A stretch of DNA of 64,000 nucleotides from NCBI RefSeq assembly GCF_030388325.1, contig NZ_CP103794.1, positions 1,426,001 to 1,490,000 on the forward strand. Direction: 5' to 3'. Below the pieces are notes generated by a model, which worked only from the letters and a program-made list of their open reading frames with translations, had not been told where the DNA came from and did no database searches. Both the position numbers and the translations under genes were made by a program. This document shows, one piece after another, positions 53,933 to 60,900 of the stretch (the first letter of the stretch is position 1; each line of letters starts with the position of its first letter). The DNA comes from Flavobacterium johnsoniae (lineage in GTDB: Bacteria > Bacteroidota > Bacteroidia > Flavobacteriales > Flavobacteriaceae).

Positions 53933-55426
53933 TTAAAGGTGAGTAATTTTGTTTTTGTTGTCAATATATATCATTCCGATTACAAAGCAGATTCCTGCAA
54001 TTATTATCGGATACCATAATCCATCAAGATAAAAATCGGTTTTTCCAGTTGCTTTCGCGTGTGTCACAAAATAAGTGGAAATTGCAGGAAGCAATCCTCC
54101 AAAAATTCCGTTTCCAACATGATATGGAAGCGACATCGAAGTATATCTAATCTTAGTTGGAAACATTTCGACTAAAAATGCAGCAATTGGACCATAAACC
54201 ATCGTTACAAAAAGCACTTGAATAAATACTAAGAAAATTAATGTCCATTTATCGCTTGAATTAATTACGACCGAAATGCTGCTTTGCACTTCTTTTTTAT
54301 CCATGTACGATTTTTTTTCAATGCTGGATGTGCCATCAGTGTATTTTTTTTCAGTTATGATAATTGAAGTCTGATTGTCTTTGTTTTCAGTAGTTTGTTT
54401 TTGAGATTCAACGATTTCAGTTTTTTTAGTAATGTCGGTTGTCTCATACATTGACTTATATATAGGTCTGTATGATAATATGGCAATTAGCATTCCGAAC
54501 ATCATAATATATTTACGACCAATTTTATCGCTTAGCCATCCGAAAAAAATAAAAAAAGGCGTTCCAATTAAAAGGGCAATTCCGAGTAATTCATCGACTT
54601 GGGAAGAATCGACATTCATTACTGTTTTCATAAAGCTCATTGCGTAAAACTGACCCGTATACCATACAACGCCTTGTCCCATTGTAGCCCCGAATAGCGC
54701 TAGCAAAACAAACTTTAAATTATATCTGTTTCCGAAACTCTCTTTTAGCGGATTGGCACTTGTTGTTCCTTCTTTTTTAGCTTTTGCAAAAACAGGGGAC
54801 TCGTCCATGTTTTTACGAATAAGATAAGAAACCCCAACCATTACAACAGAAACCCAAAAAGGAATGCGCCATCCCCACAAATCAAAATCTTCTGCAGAAA
54901 GCATACTTTTAGTGGCTAGAATTACCATTAAAGAAATAAACAAACCAACAGTTGCTGTAGTTTGAATCCAAGAAGTCCAATATCCTTTTTCGCCAGCGGG
55001 AGCATGTTCGGCAACGTAAGTGGCGGCTCCTCCATATTCGCCTCCTAAAGCAAGTCCTTGTAACAATCTCAAAATTAAAACTAATAAAGGAGCCAGAAAA
55101 CCGATGGTTTCATAACTCGGAATACAGCCAATTAAAAATGTAGAACCTCCCATTAATAATAAGGTTGCCATAAATGTATATTTACGGCCAATAATATCAC
55201 CAAGTCTTCCGAAAAATAAAGCTCCAAAAGGACGGACTACAAATCCTGCTGCAAAAGTGGCTAAAGTAGATAAGAACGCTGCGGTTGGATTGTCGCTTGG
55301 AAAGAATTTTGTGGAAATAACAACAGCAAGGCTGCCAAAAATATAAAAGTCGTACCATTCGATCATGGTGCCCATAGAAGAGGCTGAAATTACTTTCCAA
55401 ATGCCCTTAGTAGAAGTTTTGCTCAT
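53933..55426 (-). CDS. MFS transporter, metabolite:H+ symporter (MHS) family
   Basis: This 497-residue, twelve-helix transporter has the MHS signatures: SMGTMIEWYDFYIFGSLAVVIS, VVRPFGALFFGRLGDIIGRKYTFM and LLQGLALGGEYGGAATYVAEHAP. Between helices 8/9 and 9/10 it carries an unusual hydrophilic insert of about 60 residues (about 325-390, TKKTEIVESQKQTTENKDNQ and onwards) rich in Lys, Thr and Ser. MHS carriers move organic acids, proline/betaine or similar compounds; the substrate cannot be read here. The small membrane protein gene follows closely. Confidence 0.88.
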   Translation of the reverse strand: MSKTSTKGIWKVISASSMGTMIEWYDFYIFGSLAVVISTKFFPSDNPTAAFLSTLATFAAGFVVRPFGALFFGRLGDIIGRKYTFMATLLLMGGSTFLIGCIPSYETIGFLAPLLVLILRLLQGLALGGEYGGAATYVAEHAPAGEKGYWTSWIQTTATVGLFISLMVILATKSMLSAEDFDLWGWRIPFWVSVVMVGVSYLIRKNMDESPVFAKAKKEGTTSANPLKESFGNRYNLKFVLLALFGATMGQGVVWYTGQFYAMSFMKTVMNVDSSQVDELLGIALLIGTPFFIFFGWLSDKIGRKYIMMFGMLIAILSYRPIYKSMYETTDITKKTEIVESQKQTTENKDNQTSIIITEKKYTDGTSSIEKKSYMDKKEVQSSISVVINSSDKWTLIFLVFIQVLFVTMVYGPIAAFLVEMFPTKIRYTSMSLPYHVGNGIFGGLLPAISTYFVTHAKATGKTDFYLDGLWYPIIIAGICFVIGMIYIDNKNKITHL

Positions 55427-55549
55427 AAAACTGCATTGATATCTTATTAGTAAATGAAAGATAAAATTATAGTTTTACGAATATAGAAGATATTTTTTTA
55501 TTCAGTTAATACTTTTTTAACAAAAACTATTTATTTGTTGACATTTTAG

Positions 55550-55602
55550 TTTAACCGCAAAGACACAAAGAAAAAACGCAAAGGTTCGCAAAGTTTTTTG
55601 AA
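55550..55602 (+). repeat. Half copy of the TTTAACCGCAAAG repeat
   Basis: TTTAACCGCAAAGACACAAA followed by AACGCAAAGGTTCGCAAAGTTTTTT is a left arm of the family. No complementary right arm follows; another repeat begins directly after it. Confidence 0.7.
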
Positions 55603-55604
55603 TT

Positions 55605-55723
55605 GGCTCCAGCTTCAGCTGGAGTTTGCATAAAAAGCAATCGGAATGGCTTTAGCCAAAAATGCATGATTTGGCTAAAGCCTTATTGTTCGTTTGTTGA
55701 TATATCCAGCTGAAGCTGGAGGC
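55605..55723. repeat. Nested palindromic element (CCAGCTTCAGCTGG family)
   Basis: Outer arms GGCTCCAGCTTCAGCTGGA (55605-55623) and TCCAGCTGAAGCTGGAGGC (55705-55723) are complementary at 18 of 19 positions. Inner arms AATGGCTTTAGCCAAA (55635-55650) and TTTGGCTAAAGCCTT (55670-55684) form a second stem. The element could fold into one long hairpin of ~119 bases. It is REP/BIME-like. Confidence 0.7.
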
Positions 55724-55815
55724 TATTCAAAAAATTAATACAAAAAAATTAACTTAATGGTATCATCCATGGCTATAGAGGCTGCAATTAAAAAACAGAA
55801 AACTATAAAAAACAC

Positions 55816-55843
55816 AAAACCCGAATATTTCTATTCGGGTTTT
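55816..55843 (-). terminator. Terminator hairpin, outermost copy
   Basis: AAAACCCGAATA, TTTC, TATTCGGGTTTT form a perfect 12-bp stem with T residues following on the minus strand. Identical hairpins stand at 56198-56225 and 56580-56607; the latter directly follows the functional tRNA-Phe. Confidence 0.85.
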
Positions 55844-55844
55844 G

Positions 55845-55887
55845 TGGTACCTCCAGTCCCGAGGCTTCGGGAGAACCAGGGACACAT
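55845..55887 (-). pseudogene. Truncated tRNA-Phe 3' end, copy 1, with palindrome in the T-loop
   Basis: On the minus strand the sequence ATGTGTCCCTGGTTC ... CTGGAGGTACCA matches the 3' part of the functional tRNA-Phe (56609-56681). GATCC in the T-loop region is replaced by the 16-bp palindrome TCCCGAAGCCTCGGGA (55857-55872). The fragment begins at the stop codon of a GIY-YIG gene and ends at a copy of the tRNA terminator. It cannot make a tRNA. Confidence 0.8.
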
Positions 55888-56174
55888 TACGATTTTCTTT
55901 TAGATAAAATATCTTCTAAAATAGATGGGTTCGCTATTATTTTGTTATTAAAGATTTTGCTTTTCATTCTTTTTATAAAACTTTCCAGATATAGTGCGTC
56001 ATCTTTGGTGCTGCAACTAAAAGTGAGAACGACTTCCCAGTCATCAGCAATTTTGGTAAAAGAATTTGAATAAAAATGGTTTTGATGTTTAAAAACTCTT
56101 TCATCGATATTTTTAGTTTCTCCAATATAGAATTTTTGAGAAGAATTTGAATAAAGAATATATAAGTAATGCAT
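55887..56174 (-). CDS. GIY-YIG nuclease family protein, copy 1
   Basis: This 95-residue protein starts at ATG 56174 (MHYLYILYSNSSQKFYIGET). The GIY-YIG core has the paired tyrosines in YLYILYS and FYIGET, Arg26 in DERVFKHQ, and Glu64 in ALYLESFIKRMKSK as likely metal ligand. Single-domain proteins of this kind (UPF0213/UvrC N-terminal-like) are often annotated 'excinuclease ABC C subunit'. The frame is open further upstream, but that extension runs through the truncated tRNA copy. It is identical in sequence to copy 2. Its stop codon merges with the tRNA 3' fragment. Confidence 0.85.
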   Translation of the reverse strand: MHYLYILYSNSSQKFYIGETKNIDERVFKHQNHFYSNSFTKIADDWEVVLTFSCSTKDDALYLESFIKRMKSKIFNNKIIANPSILEDILSKRKS

Positions 56175-56197
56175 TTTAAAAAATATTAAAAAAACAA

Positions 56198-56225
56198 AAA
56201 ACCCGAATATTTCTATTCGGGTTTT
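56198..56225 (-). terminator. Terminator hairpin between the two GIY-YIG units
   Basis: This perfect 12-bp stem is identical to that after tRNA-Phe; a T run follows on the minus strand. It lies between the second tRNA fragment and GIY-YIG copy 1. Confidence 0.85.
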
Positions 56226-56226
56226 T

Positions 56227-56269
56227 TGGTACCTCCAGTCCCGAGGCTTCGGGAGAACCAGGGACACAT
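56227..56269 (-). pseudogene. Truncated tRNA-Phe 3' end, copy 2, with palindrome in the T-loop
   Basis: It has the same structure as the fragment at 55845-55887, including the 16-bp palindrome (56239-56254) at the same place. It follows directly on the stop codon of GIY-YIG copy 2. Since both fragments carry the palindrome, its insertion preceded the duplication of the unit. Confidence 0.8.
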
Positions 56270-56556
56270 TACGATTTTCTTTTAGATAAAATATCTTCTA
56301 AAATAGATGGGTTCGCTATTATTTTGTTATTAAAGATTTTGCTTTTCATTCTTTTTATAAAACTTTCCAGATATAGTGCGTCATCTTTGGTGCTGCAACT
56401 AAAAGTGAGAACGACTTCCCAGTCATCAGCAATTTTGGTAAAAGAATTTGAATAAAAATGGTTTTGATGTTTAAAAACTCTTTCATCGATATTTTTAGTT
56501 TCTCCAATATAGAATTTTTGAGAAGAATTTGAATAAAGAATATATAAGTAATGCAT
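56269..56556 (-). CDS. GIY-YIG nuclease family protein, copy 2
   Basis: This 95-residue protein, start ATG 56556, is identical to copy 1. It is the first gene after tRNA-Phe and its terminator in the direction of transcription (53 bases from the 3' end of the tRNA gene to its ATG). Placement of an intact GIY-YIG gene between a functional tRNA gene and a copy of that tRNA's 3' end suggests insertion at the tRNA with duplication of the end. Confidence 0.85.
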   Translation of the reverse strand: MHYLYILYSNSSQKFYIGETKNIDERVFKHQNHFYSNSFTKIADDWEVVLTFSCSTKDDALYLESFIKRMKSKIFNNKIIANPSILEDILSKRKS

Positions 56557-56579
56557 TTTAAAAAATATTAAAAAAACAA

Positions 56580-56607
56580 AAAACCCGAATATTTCTATTC
56601 GGGTTTT
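56580..56607 (-). terminator. Terminator of tRNA-Phe
   Basis: AAAACCCGAATA / TATTCGGGTTTT is a perfect 12-bp stem, placed one base beyond the tRNA's discriminator base, followed by T residues. It is the presumed ancestor of the hairpins at 56198 and 55816. Confidence 0.85.
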
Positions 56608-56608
56608 G

Positions 56609-56681
56609 TGGTACCTCCAGGGATCGAACCAGGGACACATGGATTTTCAGTCCATTGCTCTACCATCTGAGCTAAGGTACC
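56609..56681 (-). tRNA. tRNA-Phe (anticodon GAA)
   Basis: The 73-nt cloverleaf has acceptor arms GGTACCT / AGGTACC, D-arm TAGCTCAGATGGTAGAGCA, anticodon stem-loop TGGACTGAAAATCCA (GAA) and T-arm CCTGG-TTCGATC-CCTGG. CCA is not encoded. The T-stem has a U51-U63 mismatch, its only irregularity. The terminator is directly downstream. The gene lies upstream of two GIY-YIG units carrying copies of its 3' end. Confidence 0.96.
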
Positions 56682-56780
56682 GTGCTTGTTGCGGGTGCAA
56701 ATATATAATCATTTTTGGTTTGAGCAAAACATTTTTTAGAAAAAATCTATTCGTATCTTCGCAAAAGCAAAAATGTAAAT

Positions 56781-57515
56781 ATGATTTTAACGGTTGATAT
56801 CGGAAACACTAGAGTTAAAGCAGCTGTATTTGAGGGGAATAATGCGCTTGAAAATTTTGTTTTTGAGAAAAACGAGCTCGAAAAAAAAATTGAAAAAATT
56901 TTAAAAAAGTTTATTAATTGTTCCGATTTGGTAGTTGCATCTGTAGGAAGTGTCGAAAAACAAGCCTTTTTAACTTTTGAAAACAGATTAAAAGTTCATT
57001 TTTTTACACATGAAGATGTATTTCCTTTTCATAACAAATATGCTACTCCAAAAACTTTAGGTATAGATCGAATGATTTTGGCTGGAGGCGCAACCTTGCA
57101 ATTTCCAAAACAAAACAGACTTGTTATAGATGCTGGAACTTGTATAACCTACGATTTTATCGACGAAAATGACAATTATTTGGGAGGAGCAATATCTCCT
57201 GGCTTACGTTTGCGATATGAAGCTCTTCATAATTTCACGGCAAGACTGCCCTTGCTTACTTTAGAAGCACCAGATAATTATGTGGGAAACTCAACGCCAC
57301 AGGCGATACATTCTGGTGTTGTCAACGGTTTCGTCTATGAGATTGACGGTTTTATCGATGAATATCGCAAGGAGTTTTCAAATTTTATCATAATTTTAAC
57401 GGGAGGCGATGCAGAATTTTTGGCTAAACGATTAAAAAATACCATATTTGCCAATTCAAATTTCCTTCTAGAAAGTTTGAACCAAACATATCAATATAAA
57501 ATCGACAATGATTAA
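56781..57515 (+). CDS. coaX: Type III pantothenate kinase
   Basis: This 244-residue enzyme of the ASKHA fold phosphorylates pantothenate, first step of coenzyme A synthesis. Key motifs are MILTVDIGNTRVKAAVFEG (phosphate 1), KYATPKTLGIDRMILAGGA, LVIDAGTCITYDFID and GGAISPGLRLRYEALH, with ILTGGDAEFLAKRL at the end. It starts a plus-strand run of envelope genes and overlaps the next by 8 bases. Confidence 0.95.
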   Translation: MILTVDIGNTRVKAAVFEGNNALENFVFEKNELEKKIEKILKKFINCSDLVVASVGSVEKQAFLTFENRLKVHFFTHEDVFPFHNKYATPKTLGIDRMILAGGATLQFPKQNRLVIDAGTCITYDFIDENDNYLGGAISPGLRLRYEALHNFTARLPLLTLEAPDNYVGNSTPQAIHSGVVNGFVYEIDGFIDEYRKEFSNFIIILTGGDAEFLAKRLKNTIFANSNFLLESLNQTYQYKIDND

Positions 57516-58737
57516 AAAAGTAATAATAAGCGCTTGTTTGCTTATATCGTTCGTTTCATTCGCTCAACAAGGTACTGCATCGCCCTATTCTTTTTTCGGA
57601 ATTGGAGATACAAGATTCAAAGGAACTCTTGAAAACAGATCTATGGCAGGTGTTGCTGTCGAGCAGGATTCGATACATTTAAATATAGAAAACCCTGCGA
57701 GTTATGCTAGTTTGATGCAAACTACTTTTACAGTTGGAGGAACTTTTGCTACTTCAAATTTAAAGACAAGTTCTCAATCTGAAAAAGCACAGCGTTCTAC
57801 TTTTGATTATCTAGCTTTAGGAATTCCGATGGGAAAATTTGGAGCTTCTTTTGGTTTAATACCAGTTTCTTCGGTAGGATATAAAATTTTTAATGATAAT
57901 TCGGCAACAGAAGGAGCAGTTAGTTCCCAACTTGACGGAAAAGGTGGTGTAAATAAAGTGTACTTCGGTTTGGCTTACAAAATTACAAAAGGCTGGAACA
58001 TTGGAGCTGATGCACAATATAATTTTGGAAAAATTACAACAACAACGGTTGAAGGTATTTCAGGGGTTCAAAATAGTACCGCAGAAGTAAATACATCTGA
58101 ATTGTCTGGAATGAATTTTAGCATCGGAACGATGTATCAGAAAAAATTCTACAAAAAAATGAGTATTTTTTCTAGTTTAAGCTACTCATTTGGAGGTGAT
58201 CTAAATTCTGATAACACAAGAGTAATTTCTGTGCAAGGAGATCCAGATCCTTACGTTTATCCAGCAGATTCGAAAACATTAAAAATTCCGAGCAAATTAA
58301 GCATCGGTTTAGGAGTTGGAGAAGCAAGAAAATGGTTGATTGGTGCAAATATGGCTTTTCAAGAAACGGGACAGTTAGAGAATTACTACAATCAAGCTGA
58401 TAATGTGAAGTATGAAAGTTATTCTAAATACTCACTTGGAGGTTACTATCTTCCTAATTATAACTCTTTTACGAGTTATATGAGCAGAATTACTTATAGA
58501 GCAGGTTTGAAATATGAAAAAGTTGGTCTGATAATTAATAACGAATCTATTAAAGATGTCGGAATGACTTTAGGAGCTGGAATTCCAATTCCTGGATCAT
58601 TTTCAAACGTGAATTTTGGTGTTGAATTCGGTAAACGTGGTACTGTTTCTTCTAATTTAGTACAAGAAAACTACGTGAATTTTAGCTTAAGTTTCTCTTT
58701 CAACGACAGATGGTTTGTTAAGAGCAAATTCCAATAA
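57508..58737 (+). CDS. Outer-membrane beta-barrel protein
   Basis: This 409-residue protein has a signal peptide (ACLLISFVSFAQ). It continues QGTASPYSFFGIGDTRFKGTLENRSMAGV, a start seen in Bacteroidota barrels of the FadL-like/PorV-like kind, then alternating strands ending in an aromatic residue (FSLSFSFNDRWFVKSKFQ). It is probably an outer-membrane channel. Its overlap with coaX and the lptC gene 50 bases downstream are the usual order in Flavobacteria. Substrate unknown. Confidence 0.8.
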   Translation: MIKKVIISACLLISFVSFAQQGTASPYSFFGIGDTRFKGTLENRSMAGVAVEQDSIHLNIENPASYASLMQTTFTVGGTFATSNLKTSSQSEKAQRSTFDYLALGIPMGKFGASFGLIPVSSVGYKIFNDNSATEGAVSSQLDGKGGVNKVYFGLAYKITKGWNIGADAQYNFGKITTTTVEGISGVQNSTAEVNTSELSGMNFSIGTMYQKKFYKKMSIFSSLSYSFGGDLNSDNTRVISVQGDPDPYVYPADSKTLKIPSKLSIGLGVGEARKWLIGANMAFQETGQLENYYNQADNVKYESYSKYSLGGYYLPNYNSFTSYMSRITYRAGLKYEKVGLIINNESIKDVGMTLGAGIPIPGSFSNVNFGVEFGKRGTVSSNLVQENYVNFSLSFSFNDRWFVKSKFQ

Positions 58738-58787
58738 GAAACTGTTTTAACTTTTCTAAGCTCATTACAATTTACTACATTTGGCAA

Positions 58788-59348
58788 ATGAATTTACCAA
58801 AGAGATATAGTCTGATAGTGGTCGCAGTTATTGCTGTGACACTGTTTTTTGGGTGCGAAAGTAATTTTAAAGAAGTTCAAAAAATTAACTTCTCAGAGTT
58901 TGTTCCTGCAACCGATGCAGACAATGCCAATATTAAATACACAGATTCTGGACGCATTACAGGTGTTTTAATTGCTCGTAAAATGTTAGATTATTCTAAC
59001 CTTGATTTTCCGTTTACAGAATTTCCAAAAGGAATCGATGTAACTTTGTATGATAAAAAGCAAAAACGTACTTTTATAAAAGCGAATTATGCCATTTCAT
59101 ATAAAAGCACACAAATTATCGATTTGATTGGAAAAGTTGTAATTACCTCAGAAGCAGGTCAGGTTTTAGAAACAGAACAGCTTTATTTCGATCAGAAAAA
59201 CGAATGGTTTTATACCGAAAGAAAATTTAAGCTTACCGATGCAAAAGGAGTTTCTTTTGGACAGGGAATAGATTTTAGTAAAGATTTCAAAATGATTAAT
59301 TCTCAGCGTGTAAACGGTGAGTTTGAATCATCAGAAGAAAAAATATAA
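58788..59348 (+). CDS. lptC: LPS export protein LptC
   Basis: This 186-residue protein has a lipoprotein-like N-terminus (VTLFFGCESNFKEVQ). Beta-jellyroll repeats are rich in the pattern of LptC (SGRITGVLIARKMLDYSNLDFPFTEFPKGIDVTLYDKKQKRTF, VVITSEAGQVLETEQLYFDQKNEWFYTE). LptC receives LPS from the LptBFG ABC transporter and passes it to LptA in the periplasm. In Bacteroidota it often has a lipobox rather than a plain membrane helix. Placement between the barrel protein and membrane genes is conserved. Confidence 0.85.
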   Translation: MNLPKRYSLIVVAVIAVTLFFGCESNFKEVQKINFSEFVPATDADNANIKYTDSGRITGVLIARKMLDYSNLDFPFTEFPKGIDVTLYDKKQKRTFIKANYAISYKSTQIIDLIGKVVITSEAGQVLETEQLYFDQKNEWFYTERKFKLTDAKGVSFGQGIDFSKDFKMINSQRVNGEFESSEEKI

Positions 59349-59351
59349 ATT

Positions 59352-59534
59352 ATGGGTTATTTAAAATATACACAATACGTTTACATCCTTTTTGCGCTTT
59401 TCTTTATTTACGATGGTGTAATAAAAATGAATTCGGGAGATGAGGGGTATCCGTTAAGCTTTGTTATTGCTGGAATGGCTATTTTTATGTTTTTCTTTAG
59501 AAGGAGATTTTTGAATCGTAATAAAAAACAATAA
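59352..59534 (+). CDS. Small membrane protein
   Basis: This 60-residue protein has two hydrophobic helices (about 5-22 and 34-50) and a basic end (FRRRFLNRNKKQ). It begins 3 bases after lptC and ends 2 bases before the CNNM-type gene, so it is translated in the same operon. I recognise no family; it recurs in this position in relatives as far as I recall. Confidence 0.7.
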   Translation: MGYLKYTQYVYILFALFFIYDGVIKMNSGDEGYPLSFVIAGMAIFMFFFRRRFLNRNKKQ

Positions 59535-59536
59535 AA

Positions 59537-60793
59537 ATGGAAATTAGTATTATAATAATATGTTTAATACTAGCAGCCTTTTTCTCTGGAATGGAAATCG
59601 CTTTTATTTCCTCCAATAAAATTTACCTCGAAATAGAAAAAAAACAGGATGATTTCCTGTCGCGTATCTTAACCAAACTTACCAAGAATCCTTCAAAGTT
59701 TATTGCTGCAATGCTCATTGGCAACAATGTAGCTTTGGTAATTTACGGCTTTTTTATGGGCGATTTGATCCTGAATTGGATAATCCGTTTTGGTTTTGTG
59801 TTCTCTGGTTGGTGGAATATTCTAATTCAGACTTTGCTTGCGGCTTTTGTGGTTTTGCTAACTTCAGAGTTTTTTCCAAAAGTATTTTTTCAGATTTACG
59901 CCAATTCGTTAATCAAGATTTTGGCGCTTCCGGCATATTTATTTTATCGTCTGTTTTATTACATTTCGACTTTCTTTATTTGGATTGCAGATTTTGTATT
60001 GAGTAAATTTTTTAGAACAGAAGGGAATCAAATTCAATTATTTAGCAGAAGCGAATTGGGTAATTATATCACAGAACAAATGAGTTCGGTTGAAGAAGAT
60101 GAAGAGGTGGATTCAGAAATTCAGATTTTTCAGAACGCATTAGAGTTTTCTGGCGTAAAAGCGCGCGATATTATGACGCCTAGAACAGAGATTGTAGACA
60201 TGGATTTATTTGATTCTGTAGACGATCTGAAAAAAATGTTTATTGAAACAGGATATTCTAAAATAATTATAAGTCAAAATTCTCTAGATGATATTGTGGG
60301 CTATGTGCATTCATTTGATTTGTTTAAAAAGCCAACATCAATCAAATCAGTTTTAATGACTGTAGAATTTGTTCCCGAAACTATATTGATTAAAGATGTT
60401 CTGAATTTGCTGATAAAAAAGCGAAAAAACGTTGCAGTCGTATTAGATGAATACGGAGGAACTTCTGGAATTATGACTATCGAAGATATTGTAGAAGAGC
60501 TTTTTGGAGAAATTGAAGATGAACATGATTTGGACGAAGAATTGGTGGAAGAACAAATAGGAGAGGGTAAATATTTGTTTTCAACCCGTTTAGATGTGGA
60601 GTATCTTAACGAAACTTACAAATTAATGATTCCTGAAGAAGACTCTTACGGAACTTTGGGAGGTTTTATTGTCAATCATACAAAAGAAATTCCGCAAAAA
60701 GGAGATAAAATTGTAATAGATAGGTATCATTTTTTTATAAAAGAAGCCACAAATAAGAAAATCGAACTAGTGAAATTAACAATTAAAGAGTGA
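59537..60793 (+). CDS. CNNM/CorC-type membrane protein with CBS domains (hemolysin family)
   Basis: This 418-residue protein has a DUF21 (CNNM) transmembrane domain (about 1-175; IICLILAAFFSGMEIAFISSNKIYLE with the conserved FSGxExA motif). A CBS pair (about 200-325; VKARDIMTPRTEIVDMD, VLDEYGGTSGIMTIEDIVEELFGEI) and a CorC_HlyC C-terminal domain (about 335-415) follow. Members extrude Mg2+ or Co2+. The name hemolysin is historical. It is the fifth gene in the coaX-led unit. Confidence 0.9.
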   Translation: MEISIIIICLILAAFFSGMEIAFISSNKIYLEIEKKQDDFLSRILTKLTKNPSKFIAAMLIGNNVALVIYGFFMGDLILNWIIRFGFVFSGWWNILIQTLLAAFVVLLTSEFFPKVFFQIYANSLIKILALPAYLFYRLFYYISTFFIWIADFVLSKFFRTEGNQIQLFSRSELGNYITEQMSSVEEDEEVDSEIQIFQNALEFSGVKARDIMTPRTEIVDMDLFDSVDDLKKMFIETGYSKIIISQNSLDDIVGYVHSFDLFKKPTSIKSVLMTVEFVPETILIKDVLNLLIKKRKNVAVVLDEYGGTSGIMTIEDIVEELFGEIEDEHDLDEELVEEQIGEGKYLFSTRLDVEYLNETYKLMIPEEDSYGTLGGFIVNHTKEIPQKGDKIVIDRYHFFIKEATNKKIELVKLTIKE

Positions 60794-60900
60794 TTTTTTA
60801 AATTAATGAAAAAAAATGTTGAAAATAAAACGCTAGTTGTATTGTTATTAACTAGATAATTGTATTTTCGCAAACTGAATATAAAATTAACGATAATAAA

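Larger units (their letters stand above)
55427..55815. other. Repeat-rich gap upstream of the MHS transporter gene
   Basis: This gap of nearly 390 bases holds no gene. It contains a TTTAACCGCAAAG repeat (55550-55602), a palindromic CCAGCTTCAGCTGG element (55605-55723) and, at its right edge, the terminator and truncated tRNA copy described below. Confidence 0.65.
55845..56620. repeat. Two 382-bp tandem units (GIY-YIG gene + tRNA 3' end + terminator)
   Basis: With an offset of 382 bases, 55845-56238 matches 56227-56620 with a single mismatch (55845 onwards; T at 56226 versus G at 56608). Each unit carries a tRNA-Phe 3' fragment, a GIY-YIG gene and a terminator hairpin. Identity at the nucleotide level means that the duplication is recent or maintained by conversion. 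Confidence 0.85.

Noticed and set aside
56175..56267. N-terminal extension of the GIY-YIG frame upstream of MHYLY
   Set aside because: The extension translates the terminator and tRNA fragment; the natural start is the ATG before the GIY-YIG core. The same holds for 56557-56640.
55845..56620. CRISPR-like array
   Set aside because: The repeats are 382 bp long and contain genes; there are no short repeats with unique spacers and no cas genes.
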